From Agrypnia vestita (Eukaryota > Arthropoda > Insecta > Trichoptera > Phryganeidae): 64,000 nt of DNA. Shown in pieces: positions 1 through 11,260 of the stretch. Position 1 is the first letter of the stretch. Each line of letters begins with the position of its first letter. The position numbers and the translations under genes are program-made. Below the pieces are notes generated by a model. The model was not told the DNA's origin. It searched no databases and saw only the letters and a list, made by a program, of their open reading frames with translations. The DNA is taken from contig JADDOH010024888.1 of assembly GCA_016648135.1 (NCBI GenBank), positions 23,387 through 87,386 on the forward strand, written 5' to 3'.

Positions 1-1127
1 TTCCTCAATTGTTTTTTTCTTTGCGTCACTCAGTTTACAAAATGAAAAACTTGAAATATCGCGTTATTTACGAGTACGAGTTCCACCGTGGCACCAGTGC
101 TGCAGAAACGGCTCGAAGGATTAATGATGTGTATGGCGACGGTGCCGCAAAAGAAAACACAGTGCGTTTTTGGTTCCAACGTTTTCGTTCTGGAAATTTC
201 GACCTATAGAACAAGCCCCGTGGACGGCCGGAGACCAAAGTTGATAATGAAGAATTGAAGGCTATTGTGGAAGCGGATCCATCGCAAACCACATCCGAGT
301 TAGCTGCAGGCTGCGGTGTTAGTGATAAAACTGTTTTAATCCACTTGAAGCAAATTGGTAAGGTGAAAAAGCTTGAAAGGTGATTGAGTGAAGCAAATCA
401 ACAAACGCGCGTTGACTGCTGCGTTGCATTACTCAACCGGCACAATAATGAAGGGATTTCAAATCGAATCATTACCTGTGATGAAAAGTGGATCCTGTAC
501 GATAATCGGAAGCGCTCATCGCAATGGCTGAACCCTGCCAAACCAGCCAAACCATGCCCCAAGCGAAAATTGACTCCAAAAAAGTTACTTGTGAGCGTTT
601 GGTGGACTAGTGCTGGTGTCGTTCACTACAGCTTTCTTAAATCTGGCCAGACGATTACGGCAGATGTCTATTATCAGCAACTGCAAACCATGATGGAAAA
701 GCTAGCTGCTAAACAACCGAGGCTGGTTAATCGCTCTAGGCCACTGCTGCTTCATGATAACGCTAGACCACACACTGCACAACAGACGGCTACCAAATTA
801 GAGGAGCTTCAATTGGAATGTCTAAGACATCCACCGTACTCTCCGGACCTTGCCCCAACAGATTACCATTTTTTTCGAAATTTGGATAACTTCTTGCAAA
901 GGAAAAAATTCAACTCCGATGGGGCAGTCCAAACCGCCTTCAAAGATTTTATTGATTCCTGTCCGAATGGTTTTTTTAGTAAAGGGATCGATGAACTACC
1001 TATGAGATGGCAAAAGTGCATAGATAGCAATGGTACATACTTTGATTAAATAAATATATTATAATAAAAAAAAATCGGCTTTATGTTCCTCCCATACTAA
1101 ACGCCAATTTCGTATGTAAGGACCTAA
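1..1127 (+). mobile_element. mariner element, copy A (5' end outside window)
   Basis: A Tc1/mariner-family DNA transposon, cut by the window start. Its right terminal inverted repeat ends with GGACCTAA at 1120-1127, followed by a TA target dinucleotide at 1128-1129. The same terminal sequence (TTAGGTCCTTACATATGAAA on the other strand) bounds copies B, C and D in this window. The transposase frame inside is broken, so the element should be immobile unless another copy supplies transposase. The subfamily (cecropia-like, common in Lepidoptera) is inferred from the terminus. Confidence 0.95.
42..1049 (+). pseudogene. mariner transposase, two in-frame stops
   Basis: Cut-and-paste transposase that would bind the element's terminal repeats and insert at TA. 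The N-terminal helix-turn-helix part reads through WFQRFRSGNFDL. The catalytic domain shows ITCDEKW (first Asp), LLHDNARPH (second Asp) and YSPDLAPTDYHFF (third Asp); counting the residues gives the mariner DD34D spacing. The frame runs unshifted from ATG 42 to TAA 1049 (335 codons; a full family member is near 340-350) but is interrupted by TAG at 207-209 and TGA at 381-383. The TGA sits at a 12-bp deletion relative to copy B, which also removes the conserved WVPHE motif linking the DNA-binding and catalytic domains. Non-functional. Confidence 0.93.
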
Positions 1128-1278
1128 TATAATCATTGATACCTTCTCGGAGTTTTAGGGATATTACCACTTCACTAGACCGTAGGAATGTGGCGGAGTG
1201 TACATTATTTTCGTTTACTTTTTCATATTGGGCAATTTTCTGAATTACGACCACTATTTCTATTAGTACCTACATATC

Positions 1279-1600
1279 TATATAAATAAAAATGTAAGTG
1301 TTCGTTTGTACAAAATCGCTAATCTCTGAAAGTTCTTCACCGATTGATTGCTTTGAATTTTTGGTACAACGTTGCATTCGAAACGAGGATGTTTTTGTAT
1401 ACCTACTTTGTTTTTAAATATCTATTATTTATTTATATAAATAAAAATGTAAATGTTTGATTGTCCAAAATCATAAATCTCCTAAAGTTCTTCAATTATT
1501 GCTTTGAAATTTTGACCCAACGTTCCATTCCAATTGGCATTCGAAAGGTGCCGGTACCTACCTTTTTAATATTGATAAATATTTAGATATATAGGTACCT
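1279..1600 (+). repeat. two tandem diverged copies of a dispersed repeat
   Basis: Two head-to-tail copies with a period near 155 bases. Each starts with TATATAAATAAAAATGTAA (aligned points 1291 and 1446) and continues through similar TGTxCAAAATC, AAAGTTCTTCA, TTGCTTTGAA and CAACGTTxCATTC segments. It resembles the short non-autonomous repeats common in lepidopteran genomes; the class (Helitron-like or other) cannot be settled here. The stretch 1130-1278 holds nothing recognisable. Confidence 0.55.
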
Positions 1601-1931
1601 AACGTTTAAAATTTTTTGGTTACATTCGGTATTTATGTATACTGTCTATCATTAATTTTCAATTCTGAAACTTCCGAGCTTATCGTTCATATCATAATGA
1701 CAACCATTAATATTGCATAACAATATTAAACACAATAACAATATAGGTACCTCTACAAATCTCAAATGAGGTGGATTCATTGTCGAAACACAGTAAGTAG
1801 TATGCACCAAAATTGTTAATATACAAAATGCACTTCTCGGTTGTCTAATTCGGACAGAATATTTATAACTACACCAGCGTAACTATAAGCGTTTTTTGTA
1901 ACAGCGCCATCTTTTGACGTAAAAGCAACAC
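1600..1931. other. AT-rich spacer, nothing recognised
   Basis: No open frame, hairpin or repeat match to the rest of the window was seen. Confidence 0.5.
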
Positions 1932-2500
1932 ACGCTATCTATACCTATAAAACTCAATGTCTGTCTGTCTGTCTGTCTGTCTGTTCTCTATAAAAATGTA
2001 CACCGTTTATCTAATCTGACCCAAATTTTGCAGACTTATTCTTTAGGACCCTTTGGGTAACATATGCACCATTTCCCCCCTCCCCCATTCCCTGATATAT
2101 TTTCCATGCAAATCTGTACCGTTTGACCGTCTGACTGTAATTTTGCATATATATTCTTTAGAAGCCGGCGGGTTACATAGGTGACAAATTCCTCTCCCCA
2201 CTTTCCCCTCCTCTCATCGTCATCATCACTCTTCGCACTACAACCCCTGGTGGGTCTTGGCCTCCTCAAGAGTCTTTCCCCTCCCCTACCCTGATATATT
2301 TTCTGTACAAATCTACGCCGTTTTTCCATTCTAACTAAAAATTTTCATACTTATTCTTAAGGACCCGGCGACTAACATAGATAATATTTCCTTTCTCTCT
2401 CTTTACCCCTTCTCATCCCAATCCCCTGATTCGCATACATACTCTTTAGGACCTGGCGGGTAGTCCACATTTCCCTCCTGGAGATCCCATCCATTCCACC
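1932..2500 (+). repeat. lepidopteran-type tandem dispersed repeat with TCTG microsatellite
   Basis: Begins with a (TGTC)n run at about 1957-1985, followed by four imperfect units. Each carries CTTATTCTTTAGGACCxGGCGGGTAACATA, then a pyrimidine-rich CCCCTCCCC stretch and CCTGATATATTTTC. Unit anchors are near 2036, 2151, 2351 and 2441. One unit is enlarged by a piece around 2215-2280 that resembles the 3' end of a non-LTR element. A lone relative occurs near 24337. The apparent reverse-strand frame here is a by-product of the repeat. Confidence 0.6.
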
Positions 2501-2799
2501 TTAGATTGAATGGAAACTTTTTAATAGACTGAAATTTTTTAATAGACTGCAAAACAGGGGAACCTTTGTTTTTCCTCACAAACTTATTTTTTATTTAACC
2601 CTTAACCCATGTAACGCCGGTTGTATTAGATTGTATAATAATAAAACGAAAGTTAAATATAAAAGACATTTAGTTTGAACAAAGATATATCTATCAATTA
2701 TAGCAAAACAAAAGAATACATAATTTTCTGAATCTCCCGAATTTTTATTCAGAAGCCAGAGCTCCGTCAGTGATTGAAATTTAGTTTCAGGGATTGTTC

Positions 2800-3570
2800 G
2801 AAAATGCGGAATTTCTTTGATAAGAATTTTATAGATTTTAGGGGCCAGGAAAGTATAATGTCGTTATTCAGCTGGTTGTAGTATTAGTTGTCTTGTGGAA
2901 ATTCTTGTTGCGTGAATCTGTTTTCCTAGCTCCTAGCGTATATGTGTCTGAATTCATGTTACATAATATGTTTTAAAATTCAACGTAAATATACGTAGAG
3001 TCATCTTTGGGGTGGATATCTATATGGTATTTTATCAATAACTTTACTTAAAGCTTTTTGTACTTTTTCCAGTGGATCAAGTAGCGTTTTGGAAGTTCCA
3101 CCCCATCCAATTTGTCCATTAGTAAAATAGGATATTTAGTGAGTTTTTCATTGACATTTTTTCTTATATTTTACTAATATTACTTAGTGGAAATATTAGA
3201 CGATAATTATTTCGATCAGTTTTATCTCCATTTTTAAATATTGGTATCATCCGGGCCTTCTTAAGTTGTGTAGGAAAAATCCCAGACCATATGATAAGGT
3301 TGAATATATGGGACAGAGGTGTATCTATTTCGTTACTTTTAGTTTTTTATTTTACGTTATTTTTAGTAACCAGGTGTCGAGTTCGGGAAGGCATTTAGCA
3401 CAATCGCTGCGTAAATTTTCCGTTCCGGGGTTATTTTAGGTCATTTAAATATGAGTGTAGTTACAAAATGGCAAGGAAGCTAGTGATAATTTCGTATTTG
3501 TACATTTTTTTTTCGAGGAGTATTTCAGATAGTTTTCTACCTATTTCTTCTGCGTCTATTATGGTTGTAT
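2800..3570 (-). pseudogene. non-LTR retrotransposon reverse transcriptase, degenerate, internally deleted
   Basis: Read on the minus strand, frame-shifting segments resemble a LINE polyprotein. Around 3170-3310 the reading is LSIWSGIFPTQLKKARMIPIF followed by KNGDKTDRNNYRLIFPLSNI, the segment preceding the first RT motifs. At about 3110 it jumps directly to IGWGGTSKTLLDPLEKVQKA, normally found far downstream near the C-terminus, so the catalytic core is missing. Farther on (about 2830-2960) come residues like the usual C-terminal tail (ARKTDSRNKNFHKTTN, TLYFPGPKIYK). Stops and frameshifts are frequent. A jockey/CR1-type source is likely; the exact clade is not determinable. Confidence 0.7.
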
Positions 3571-3811
3571 TGTGTTGTATGATTTTGTCAGTTTTTGTGT
3601 TGTTTTATTTATTTATTATTTTCGCTTACAAGGTTCATGGCCATTGCAGAACCTCTATTCATGCATAGAGAGCTCTAGTGAGAGATTTTCAGCAGCAATA
3701 CATCTTTGCTTATTTCATCCGCCCATCTCGTTGTCGGATGACCCCAGGGTCGGAAACATAATAAATAAAAATCTAAGCTCAAAAACTTGCACATGTATTA
3801 AAAAAATATAC

Positions 3812-3920
3812 GTGGGATATAAAAGTAAAGGCAGCAATATCCAAAAATTTTTAAAAAAAAATCAGAATGCAGTCACCGAGGATGGTTAATTTAAAATGTA
3901 CTGAATTCTAGATTTAAATG
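3812..3920 (+). repeat. dispersed GGCAGCAATATCC-motif repeat, copy 1
   Basis: About 110 bases shared with 8640-8750 and 17715-17815: a TATAAAAGyAAAGGCAGCAATATCC block, then AATGCxGTCACCGAGGATxG, then GTACTGAATTC. It looks like one end of a non-autonomous element. Nothing coding. Confidence 0.55.
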
Positions 3921-4755
3921 TTATCAATGTAAATAAAAGAAGGCTAAGTGTAATGCATATCACACGCAGGAAGCGTCTTCTGCGAGAGATAAAAAAATTA
4001 ATATGCAAAATTCTACTTTACACCCCTACTCCAAATAGTTCCGTAGCTAGAAGCGCACCGTCTAAGAAAGATACATTATCAGGTGATTTATTATGACAGG
4101 TGATTTTGAAACGTGTGCGAATAAACTGGTGGAACCTTGAAATGTAATATTATTCAATACCCATAGTGATAGCGTTGCGCTACAAGTGTCTGCCCACGTT
4201 TTACTCGCAAGCCTTTGTTCATCTGTTCGGATATTGACACACATTCTAAATATATTGAAGAAATTCATTTAAACCTCGAATGTTGAAGAAATAAATTAAT
4301 TAAATCACACTTTGCTTTCAACTGGACGAAATATTTTTGTGGCTCGATCTTATTAACATATAAGTAATTTTCAATCTATATGGCGGACCAGGTCTTGCAT
4401 TAATAACCTGGTTACGCTGGAATAAACACATTATTATTATTTGTTTGTTATCATTATATATTTCAAAGAAATACTGAGTTATTTCCATGATGATCAGCAT
4501 ATTTATCAGCACCAGCATTATTTTCCAAACATTTGTAATAGTAGAGAACATCGTGTTCTGAAAACATTATCATCATTTTTAAAATAATTCACACTTTTCA
4601 AAGTGTGAAAATGTGTCATTAATTTCTTAGGATGAGATCCATTTAGGATCAATTGACCAATGACTTACCCCCACATAAGCTAAATTTATTTTACAATTAA
4701 AATAATAAACATTTTGTTTTAAGCACAATTAATTTTTATTACAAAAATTCGACTT

Positions 4756-4783
4756 GTTTCGGAAGCGATGCCCTCTTCTTCAG
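4756..4783 (-). ncRNA. hammerhead-ribozyme-like core
   Basis: CTGAAGA, a 16-nt spacer, then GAAAC. The spacer can fold as a six-position stem II with an AUC loop; five of six positions pair (two G-U). Stems I and III were not resolved, so this is only the core signature. Confidence 0.35.
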
Positions 4784-5086
4784 GACAAGACACGTAATAA
4801 AACTAATTTTCATGTATTTAGATATCTAAACGGTAATAATTATTCAGAATTTTCGAATCAGCTTATGGAATGTAATCACTCTTTTGATTTCGATACAGGT
4901 TTTAAAAATCTTACGTACAAATACTAAGGGTTTTCATTTGGATGACCTAGAAATATTACAAAGTAGGAAAAGTAGAAAAACTTAAATATTTTAAATAATG
5001 AAATTAATTTTGTAAATAGGCCAGTCTCAAAACTGTTTCCATTGTAATTACTTTATGCCTACGTAATTTGTAACCACTTTTTTGTC

Positions 5087-5114
5087 CTGAAGAAGGGAGC
5101 ATCGCTTCTGAAAC
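5087..5114 (+). ncRNA. hammerhead-ribozyme-like core
   Basis: CTGAAGA, then GGGAGC-AUC-GCUUCU able to form a full six-pair stem with two G-U wobbles, then GAAAC. It is the inverted partner of 4756-4783. The sequence differs between the two, yet the stem is kept. Confidence 0.38.
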
Positions 5115-5294
5115 AATATATTTTTTTAGTAAAAATCAATCATGTTTATTATTTTATATCATTATATTTCATCCACTGTAAGATGAAATGTTACCTAAGT
5201 TTTTATTTTATTTTATGCGGTTGTGAATTCACGTTTTCATATTAAAAGGTGCACAAAAATATTTACTTTTTTAAATTTAACACCAAGGCCCGAA

Positions 5295-5358
5295 GTTAAG
5301 GTAGGCCTTAAAAGTGTAATGTTGTACTCAAAATTACGCTTTTAAGGCGTACCTTAAC
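5295..5358. repeat. 26-bp inverted repeat (hairpin)
   Basis: Arms 5295-5320 and 5333-5358 are reverse complements with two mismatches (for example GTTAAGGTAGGCCTTAAAA against its partner), separated by a 12-nt loop. Purpose unknown; it may be a miniature foldback insertion. Confidence 0.8.
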
Positions 5359-7192
5359 CTTTAAATCATCTAAGTATTGACTATGAATTTGGGCCTAATA
5401 TTCATATAATCGAAGTCTTCCGAACAATTTAGAACATTGTTGAAAACTAGAATATGGGAGATTATACCAGAAGCTTCGAGAAAATCGAATGAATATAAAT
5501 TAGCGAGGGCATCACGCTGAGACTTGTGTTTAACGTTTGGCCAAATCACAGAAACGAGTGAATAGAGGCGAACCGTGCGATTAATCATAGAAACGGCGCT
5601 ATTAAAGAGTACCTACCTATTTGTGGAATATTCTAGTATCTACGTGCAACCATTAGTGCGAATTACGAAACAGTGTTCCAGTTAAGTTTATGCCCAGTGT
5701 CTCGGTTTATAAATAAAAGTTAAATAGAATTATAGTCAAAACCAAATATATTAATGAATTAGAAAAAAATACACAAAAATCAAATCAATGAAAAAATATT
5801 TTTATATTGATGTCTTTCTAATTGATTAATAAATTTGGTTTTAAATTTCATAGAACTTTGTTCTGAAAAATTGCAACTTCACAATATGAATGTGTTCTTG
5901 AATATAATAGATTTATAATAGACGATAATATGATAAAAATCTTCAATCGGTCAATCAAATTTCACCCTCATTCTCAGTCAGTGTCTGCTTCCCCACGGGC
6001 ATAGTGACTGGCATTATGAATACACTTGCGTATAATAGTGGGTACAGCATACCCGCCGGGCCTAGTCGATTACTTTCTGCTAGTTATAAATAGAGTAGAA
6101 AGCTAATAATGTATAACATAAACCAGCTACAACTAGTGATGTGCAAATTATAAATAATTGTTTCGCTATTTATATATTGCATGTTCTGATCACATCACAA
6201 GAAAAACATAAACTCAGTAAAAATATCACAAAGGATTATCATTAATGTAATACTGAAAAAAAAATCTACATTTCCAACAAAAGATCTCTTTAAATTGTTT
6301 CCAGTACCAAACGTAGATGATATTTTCAAGCAAGTTTCCATATTAAAAATATGTAAAGAAAAAACTTTACAGAAAACCAGGAATATTTCAAAACTTATGA
6401 GAATTGGAAACCAATTCATAATGCCTAAATGTAAAACAACCCAAATGCAGCATCACAATATTTATAAAACCATTAATTACTATAATATATAATATATAAC
6501 CTATCGATATACGATGCATCAGTAATCTCTCAGAGCAAATCAAAAAAATTAAAATTTTCTTAAAATAGGTTAACCTATAGGTTTTTTCAAAATAACTCCT
6601 ATACTTTCATTATCAATTCACCTTTTTACTGTATTAATAAATAATTTGTATACACTACGTACCTATATATTATAACAAGGAATAAGAACTGTGGCTCCCT
6701 CATCAGACTCAAGAGCTTCTCTTCTCTGATGAGGTCTACATGACTACTAAGTATTTTAAAAAAATGTTTAATCTGATATGTCATATATAAGAACTGTATT
6801 TGTACCATAAATTAAATAAAAAAATTAAAAAAATAAAAATATAGATACTACCTGGTCTACTCAATTTTACCATCTGCCTAGTGACACGAATTAGCGAAGC
6901 AGCTTATTTACATATAGACTTAATTGAAATATGCTCGTAACGTCAAAGCCTTGACGAAATAAATCCCGCGTGTGTATATACATATATATATTTAAACATC
7001 GAGTTCGCAAATCTAATTGATTTGTACGTATAGGTACTTCTTACGCAATATCAAAATCATTCCAATGACAAATTAATCAATTAATATTAATTATAGCACA
7101 GAATTTAAGATATTTCCATTGAGTATAAAATTATACACAGTTGAACTAAGCCCCTTCTTTAGGTGAGGGGACTGGAACACTGCGGTAGTATG
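5359..7192. other. AT-rich spacer without recognised gene
   Basis: Contains a 73-codon reverse frame (5370-5588) of unfamiliar protein sequence and a segment near 5840-5925 that reappears at 37255-37345 (CTTGTTCTGAAAxTTGCAACTTCACAATA), showing part of it is dispersed repeat. The rest is AT-rich with no convincing signal. Confidence 0.5.
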
Positions 7193-7207
7193 CCCCCCCC
7201 CCCCCCC
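7193..7207 (+). repeat. poly-C run of 15
   Basis: An uninterrupted run of 15 C in otherwise AT-rich DNA. Its exact length may be a sequencing estimate. Confidence 0.9.
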
Positions 7208-8639
7208 GCATATATTTAAGATACACAAAATGCAGTTTAAGTATTTATTCATGCGTAATAAACAAAAAAGTATTTTTTAAAATTACAATTGTTGTTTTTA
7301 TTATTTTATTAAATTTTGTTCCACCCGAGTTCCTATAAGTAAAACCGTATTTTTTTTACTATTTACTAAGACATTATACAATAGTTTTTAAGAGTATGTA
7401 TTTAATTAGAGTTTTTCACAATTGTTTCAAAATTTACCAGCTCGTAGTAATTTTTTTGAACCAAACGTAGTGTTAAATTCTATTAGTTCATCTTCTAAAA
7501 ATAATAATTTCGTTGTCTGTCCGCCTGACGGTACGTAAATTCGTAACTTGCTGGGATTAAAACATTAGACAATTAGAGTGTGACACGCAATCAACGCGCG
7601 ACTAAGTTGCGCGGTCACGCAAGGGTTTTTATTAATTATAAGTATTTATCATGATTTTTAACCGCTGTACTATTTGTGTCTACATATTTTAGTGGTTTGT
7701 AGATAAATCTAATTCCTTAGTTCAGTGTAGTAAATTAAATTCTTGGTCAAAATTGCAATTCCGTAATTTCGGAATTCGATTTTGATGAACCTGTGATTTG
7801 CAAATACTAAATAACTGACTTACCATCAGTCATTTCTCCACGGACCAAAGCAGAGACGATAGACCGCCACACCTTCTAAAAACATTTTTTTTGTATATTG
7901 CTGCCCGTGCTTCTTACACCCAAAGATTTATCTCAATAATGTTTTTAGATAGAACCTTTCTTTAATAGGTACCATTTGTGGATATTATGAGCTCAAATCA
8001 TTTATTTTTATTTGTAAAGCAAGTTTTGGATTACGCGAGGTTTACTAAAATGCGTGAAAACGTGTCGATTTATAATAAAATAGCAAATTACGATATCAGG
8101 TAACAGAAGCGTCATCGATAATTAACTTAAATAATGGTGTGCCTTCGGCACACGAACAAAGTGGGAGCGCGGTGATTTGGCGTATTAGTGACATTAAATT
8201 GATAATTTTCCACGGAATCCGCGAGAGACGCAGACATTGAGTAAAATTATTTGTTGCTCTTTCGCGGCGTGTTATCGAACGCGGAAGAAGAGTGGCGTGA
8301 CATATGTTAACAAGCGGACAAACGACATTTTATTTAAAAATTATTTAAAACAGTCACGACATATCTGGCAAACTTTCCGTATGAAACGGGTTGTAAAAGG
8401 TCTTCGAAGATAAATAACGCGTTCAGTCCTCAATCTCGCAAATGTGCCTAATGTCTCACGCGATGTCTGAAATCGGTTCCTCAAATCCGAGAACACCCAT
8501 CGAGTGAAAGTCGCAATCTGTGCCCGGCACGATCACACGTCGGTGACCACATGACTATATTTCGATGCCATTTCTATGCAAAGACTCTATTTGTCTTCTT
8601 CTTTCTACATAATTTACGTAGTTCATCTAAGATAACTAG
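7208..8639. other. spacer with a moderately GC-rich segment
   Basis: No gene recognised. From about 8140 to 8560 GC and CpG rise (CGCGGTG, GGAATCCGCGAGAGACGC, TCTTTCGCGGCGTG), which could be regulatory sequence. The remainder is AT-rich. Confidence 0.4.
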
Positions 8640-9215
8640 AGATGAGGGGCATAAAAGCAAAGGCAGCAATATCCAAAACTGTTTTGAATGCGGTTACCGA
8701 GGATTGCTAAATAAGAAAGTACTGAATTCAAGATTTCGTAGAAAATATAGCTCTACAACTTCCAAAATTGTGTTTTCTAACCACTGTTAAAAGCAAAGAC
8801 AGCAATATTATCGTAGCGCAAACAACAAAGGTAGCAATATCCACTTCAACCAATCAACCCTCAAGGATGTGTCACGTGACAAAATGGCCGCTCCATACTA
8901 AAGTGCGAATTGATGTCTATTTTAGACAGAAACATCGTAGCAAAGATAGCTATATCCAATTTTGTAAATAGCAAAAGCAGCAATTTCCACTAATTGGGAA
9001 CAAACACAGCAATATCCATATTTAAAAGTATATTATTTATTTATACACATAAACAAAAGATAAAAAAAGGTGGCAATTGTTTTTAAAAACTTATTTCCAA
9101 TTAGATGTAGGCTTAATCGATTCCAGATAATTTCTTTGAGTAGTAACAGGTGTTTTGTATTTATCTCAGAAACACTTCAATTGGATATCCCTACCTTTGC
9201 TTTTATATCTCTTAA
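8640..9215. mobile_element. candidate MITE-like element bounded by the GGCAGCAATATCC motif
   Basis: The left end at 8645-8675 carries CATAAAAGCAAAGGCAGCA; the right end at 9184-9212 is its inverted counterpart (TTGGATATCCCTACCTTTGC). Between them four or more partial copies of the same motif recur in direct orientation (near 8789, 8825, 8937, 8970 and 9004). The left 100 bases match copies at 3812 and 17715. No coding frame is credible. I do not recognise the family. Confidence 0.5.
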
Positions 9216-10549
9216 ATTGAAACCTATAATAATTATATTATAAAATTATACCATACACGTGTATGTCCCTACCCAGAGTTATCTAAAAATTGATATGATA
9301 ATCTGGATTGAAATTTAATTTCAAGTGGAATATATATTTGCGTAGTGTAAAGTAAAAATATTAAGAAATATGCAAAAGAAAAAACAAGTATTTTTAACCA
9401 AGAAAGATATTAAAAACACATTCTTATGTCAAAATTCAATTATATAATAAGAGTTTCCTTCAAACAATACCGCTACACACTTTACGGAAAATAAAAACAA
9501 CGGAAAATAAATAAACTGTTATGTAAGCAAATTATAAATGTTCCACGAATATATAAAAGACAACAAATGTAAGCAATCTTTCCTCCTACTGTAATGTAAA
9601 TGCGTAATAAATGTTATATGAATATGTAAAAGACAAAAACATTAAGAAATCTTAATCTACAGATATTAATGACTGGCAATACGAACATCGTTCTCTTCTA
9701 TTTATTATATATAATAGTTAGTTTTATATACTCTAAATTTAACATACATTGTATATAGAAAAATGAATTGTCATAATAAAAATGTAAATAAATAAGTTTA
9801 TTAAATAACTTTCAATAAAAAACTGTTACCTAGTTTACATATAGTTATAGCATGATTATGTAGGTATATACATATTTTACATAGCATTAAAAATATACTA
9901 CCGCGATGGATACATTAAAAGTACTTTAATCTTGTAATGTAATTTTGATAAGCATGTCTACAATGCTATGTTGGATGTAAAACTAATAAATAATAAAAGC
10001 AACCCAAATACTTATTTACAAATTTGCAATCAAGAGTTACATTTCGTATCATAAGTTAAAGTATCGTATATATATCGTGCATATCGTAAAAGCTGAAAAA
10101 TTAATTTCTTCTTCAATAATAGCAAAACGATTTTGTGGTGACATTATTAATGTAATTAATAAGAATATACTTTGTTTTTACTGTTTATTTGTTGAAAAAT
10201 AAGTGGCAAAAACAGTATTTTGTATTTTCTTATTAATTGTTTATAACTACGAATTATTCAAAAATTAACAAGTCTTGTTTAAATCTTTATTTATACCAAT
10301 CAATAGTTCTATCTGCCATTTAACAAATTTCTGGGATATAATATAACATTTTCATTTATTGTTAAGGTGTATACACTTATGTGTGTATTAATCATAAAAA
10401 ATATTAATTGAACAGTCGCAGCAATTCTATTTAAGCAGATTTTAACATAAAAATGCTAATTATTAATTAAAGCCATTACGTGTTGGTAAATACAACGTTA
10501 GTAAATATAGACTCAGAAAATAAAATATAAAATTACTTTTACTTGGACC
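9216..10549. other. strongly AT-rich spacer
   Basis: No gene, long hairpin or clear repeat. Short AATGTTATA/ATAAAAGACAA-like phrases recur around 9540-9640 as a weak local duplication. Confidence 0.5.
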
Positions 10550-11260
10550 GGTTTGGTGTTTTCCCACTTAAACACTCTTGTTACGATTCCGACGCCCCAT
10601 TCTTCGCGCGGCCCGGTGCGGGCTCCCCCCGAATTCGGCCTCCACTCCCCCCCCACCGCCGGCCGAGCGAAAACTTGCAAAGGCCCGGGGTCAGTCGTGG
10701 GCCTTGGGACTGTTGCTAGGCGGGAAAATACTCACACACACCATCTTACAAAAATTCATTCGTACGGCCTGCGGAAGAATACGAGTGGAAATGACTACAA
10801 AACGAAGACACTTAATAAAAAGCATAAAAGTAAGTCACGTAAAAAAATACACTCCGACGTTAATTTTTTCGAGGGGTCTCGTTACTCGATCGCTTTTTTT
10901 CACCCTGGAGCCATACGCCACAACGTGCATACAAATCGCGGGCCACTCGTACGGATACAATGAGAATTACGTGTCTCTATGTACCTAGGCATGTGTGCGT
11001 GCTTGCAAATTCCCGCCAAAACTGCTCGGCGTCTGGCCCCTGTCGCCTAATTCAGAGGCGAGCAACTGGCTTTTAATAAAACAGACTCGAGAACCACGTC
11101 AAACGTTATCAGATGTGAGAAAACGTTTTGTTTCTTTCTACGAGGTGCAAGTAACGTTTTCGGGCGGTTTGTAATTTTGCGCAAACTGGCAGACGACAGG
11201 CGGAGGACGGAGACGGTGGACTTTAGTTTGGGAGGCGATCGCAGGGGAGGCGGTCGGCAG
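10550..11260. promoter_or_regulatory. GC- and CpG-rich island
   Basis: Two dense blocks (10570-10730 and about 11000-11260) stand out sharply from AT-rich surroundings, with CGCGCGGCCCGG, CCGCCGGCCGAGCG and GGCGGTCGGCAG. TTCCCGCC, the E2F-type core, appears at about 11010 and in inverted form near 10720. Overlapping open frames exist in several phases, which is expected of GC-rich DNA and shows no protein family. It could be a promoter or first exon of a gene outside the recognised features, or an enhancer. Confidence 0.35.

Larger units (their letters stand above)
4700..5155. mobile_element. foldback element with hammerhead-like cores
   Basis: The two ends are inverted copies: one holds AATAATAAACATTTTGTTT..ATTTTTATTAC near 4700-4745, and the mirror is at about 5125-5155. 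Inside each end is a CTGAAGA-(16 nt)-GAAAC block, at 4756-4783 on the minus strand and 5087-5114 on the plus strand, pointing outward. The middle is AT-rich and non-coding. Probably a non-autonomous element related to Penelope-like retroelements or to foldback DNA elements; the class is inferred. Confidence 0.5.

Noticed and set aside
5370..5588. 73-codon minus-strand frame of moderately coding-like composition
   Set aside because: No family recognised and no supporting splice, promoter or repeat-encoded context; left unannotated.
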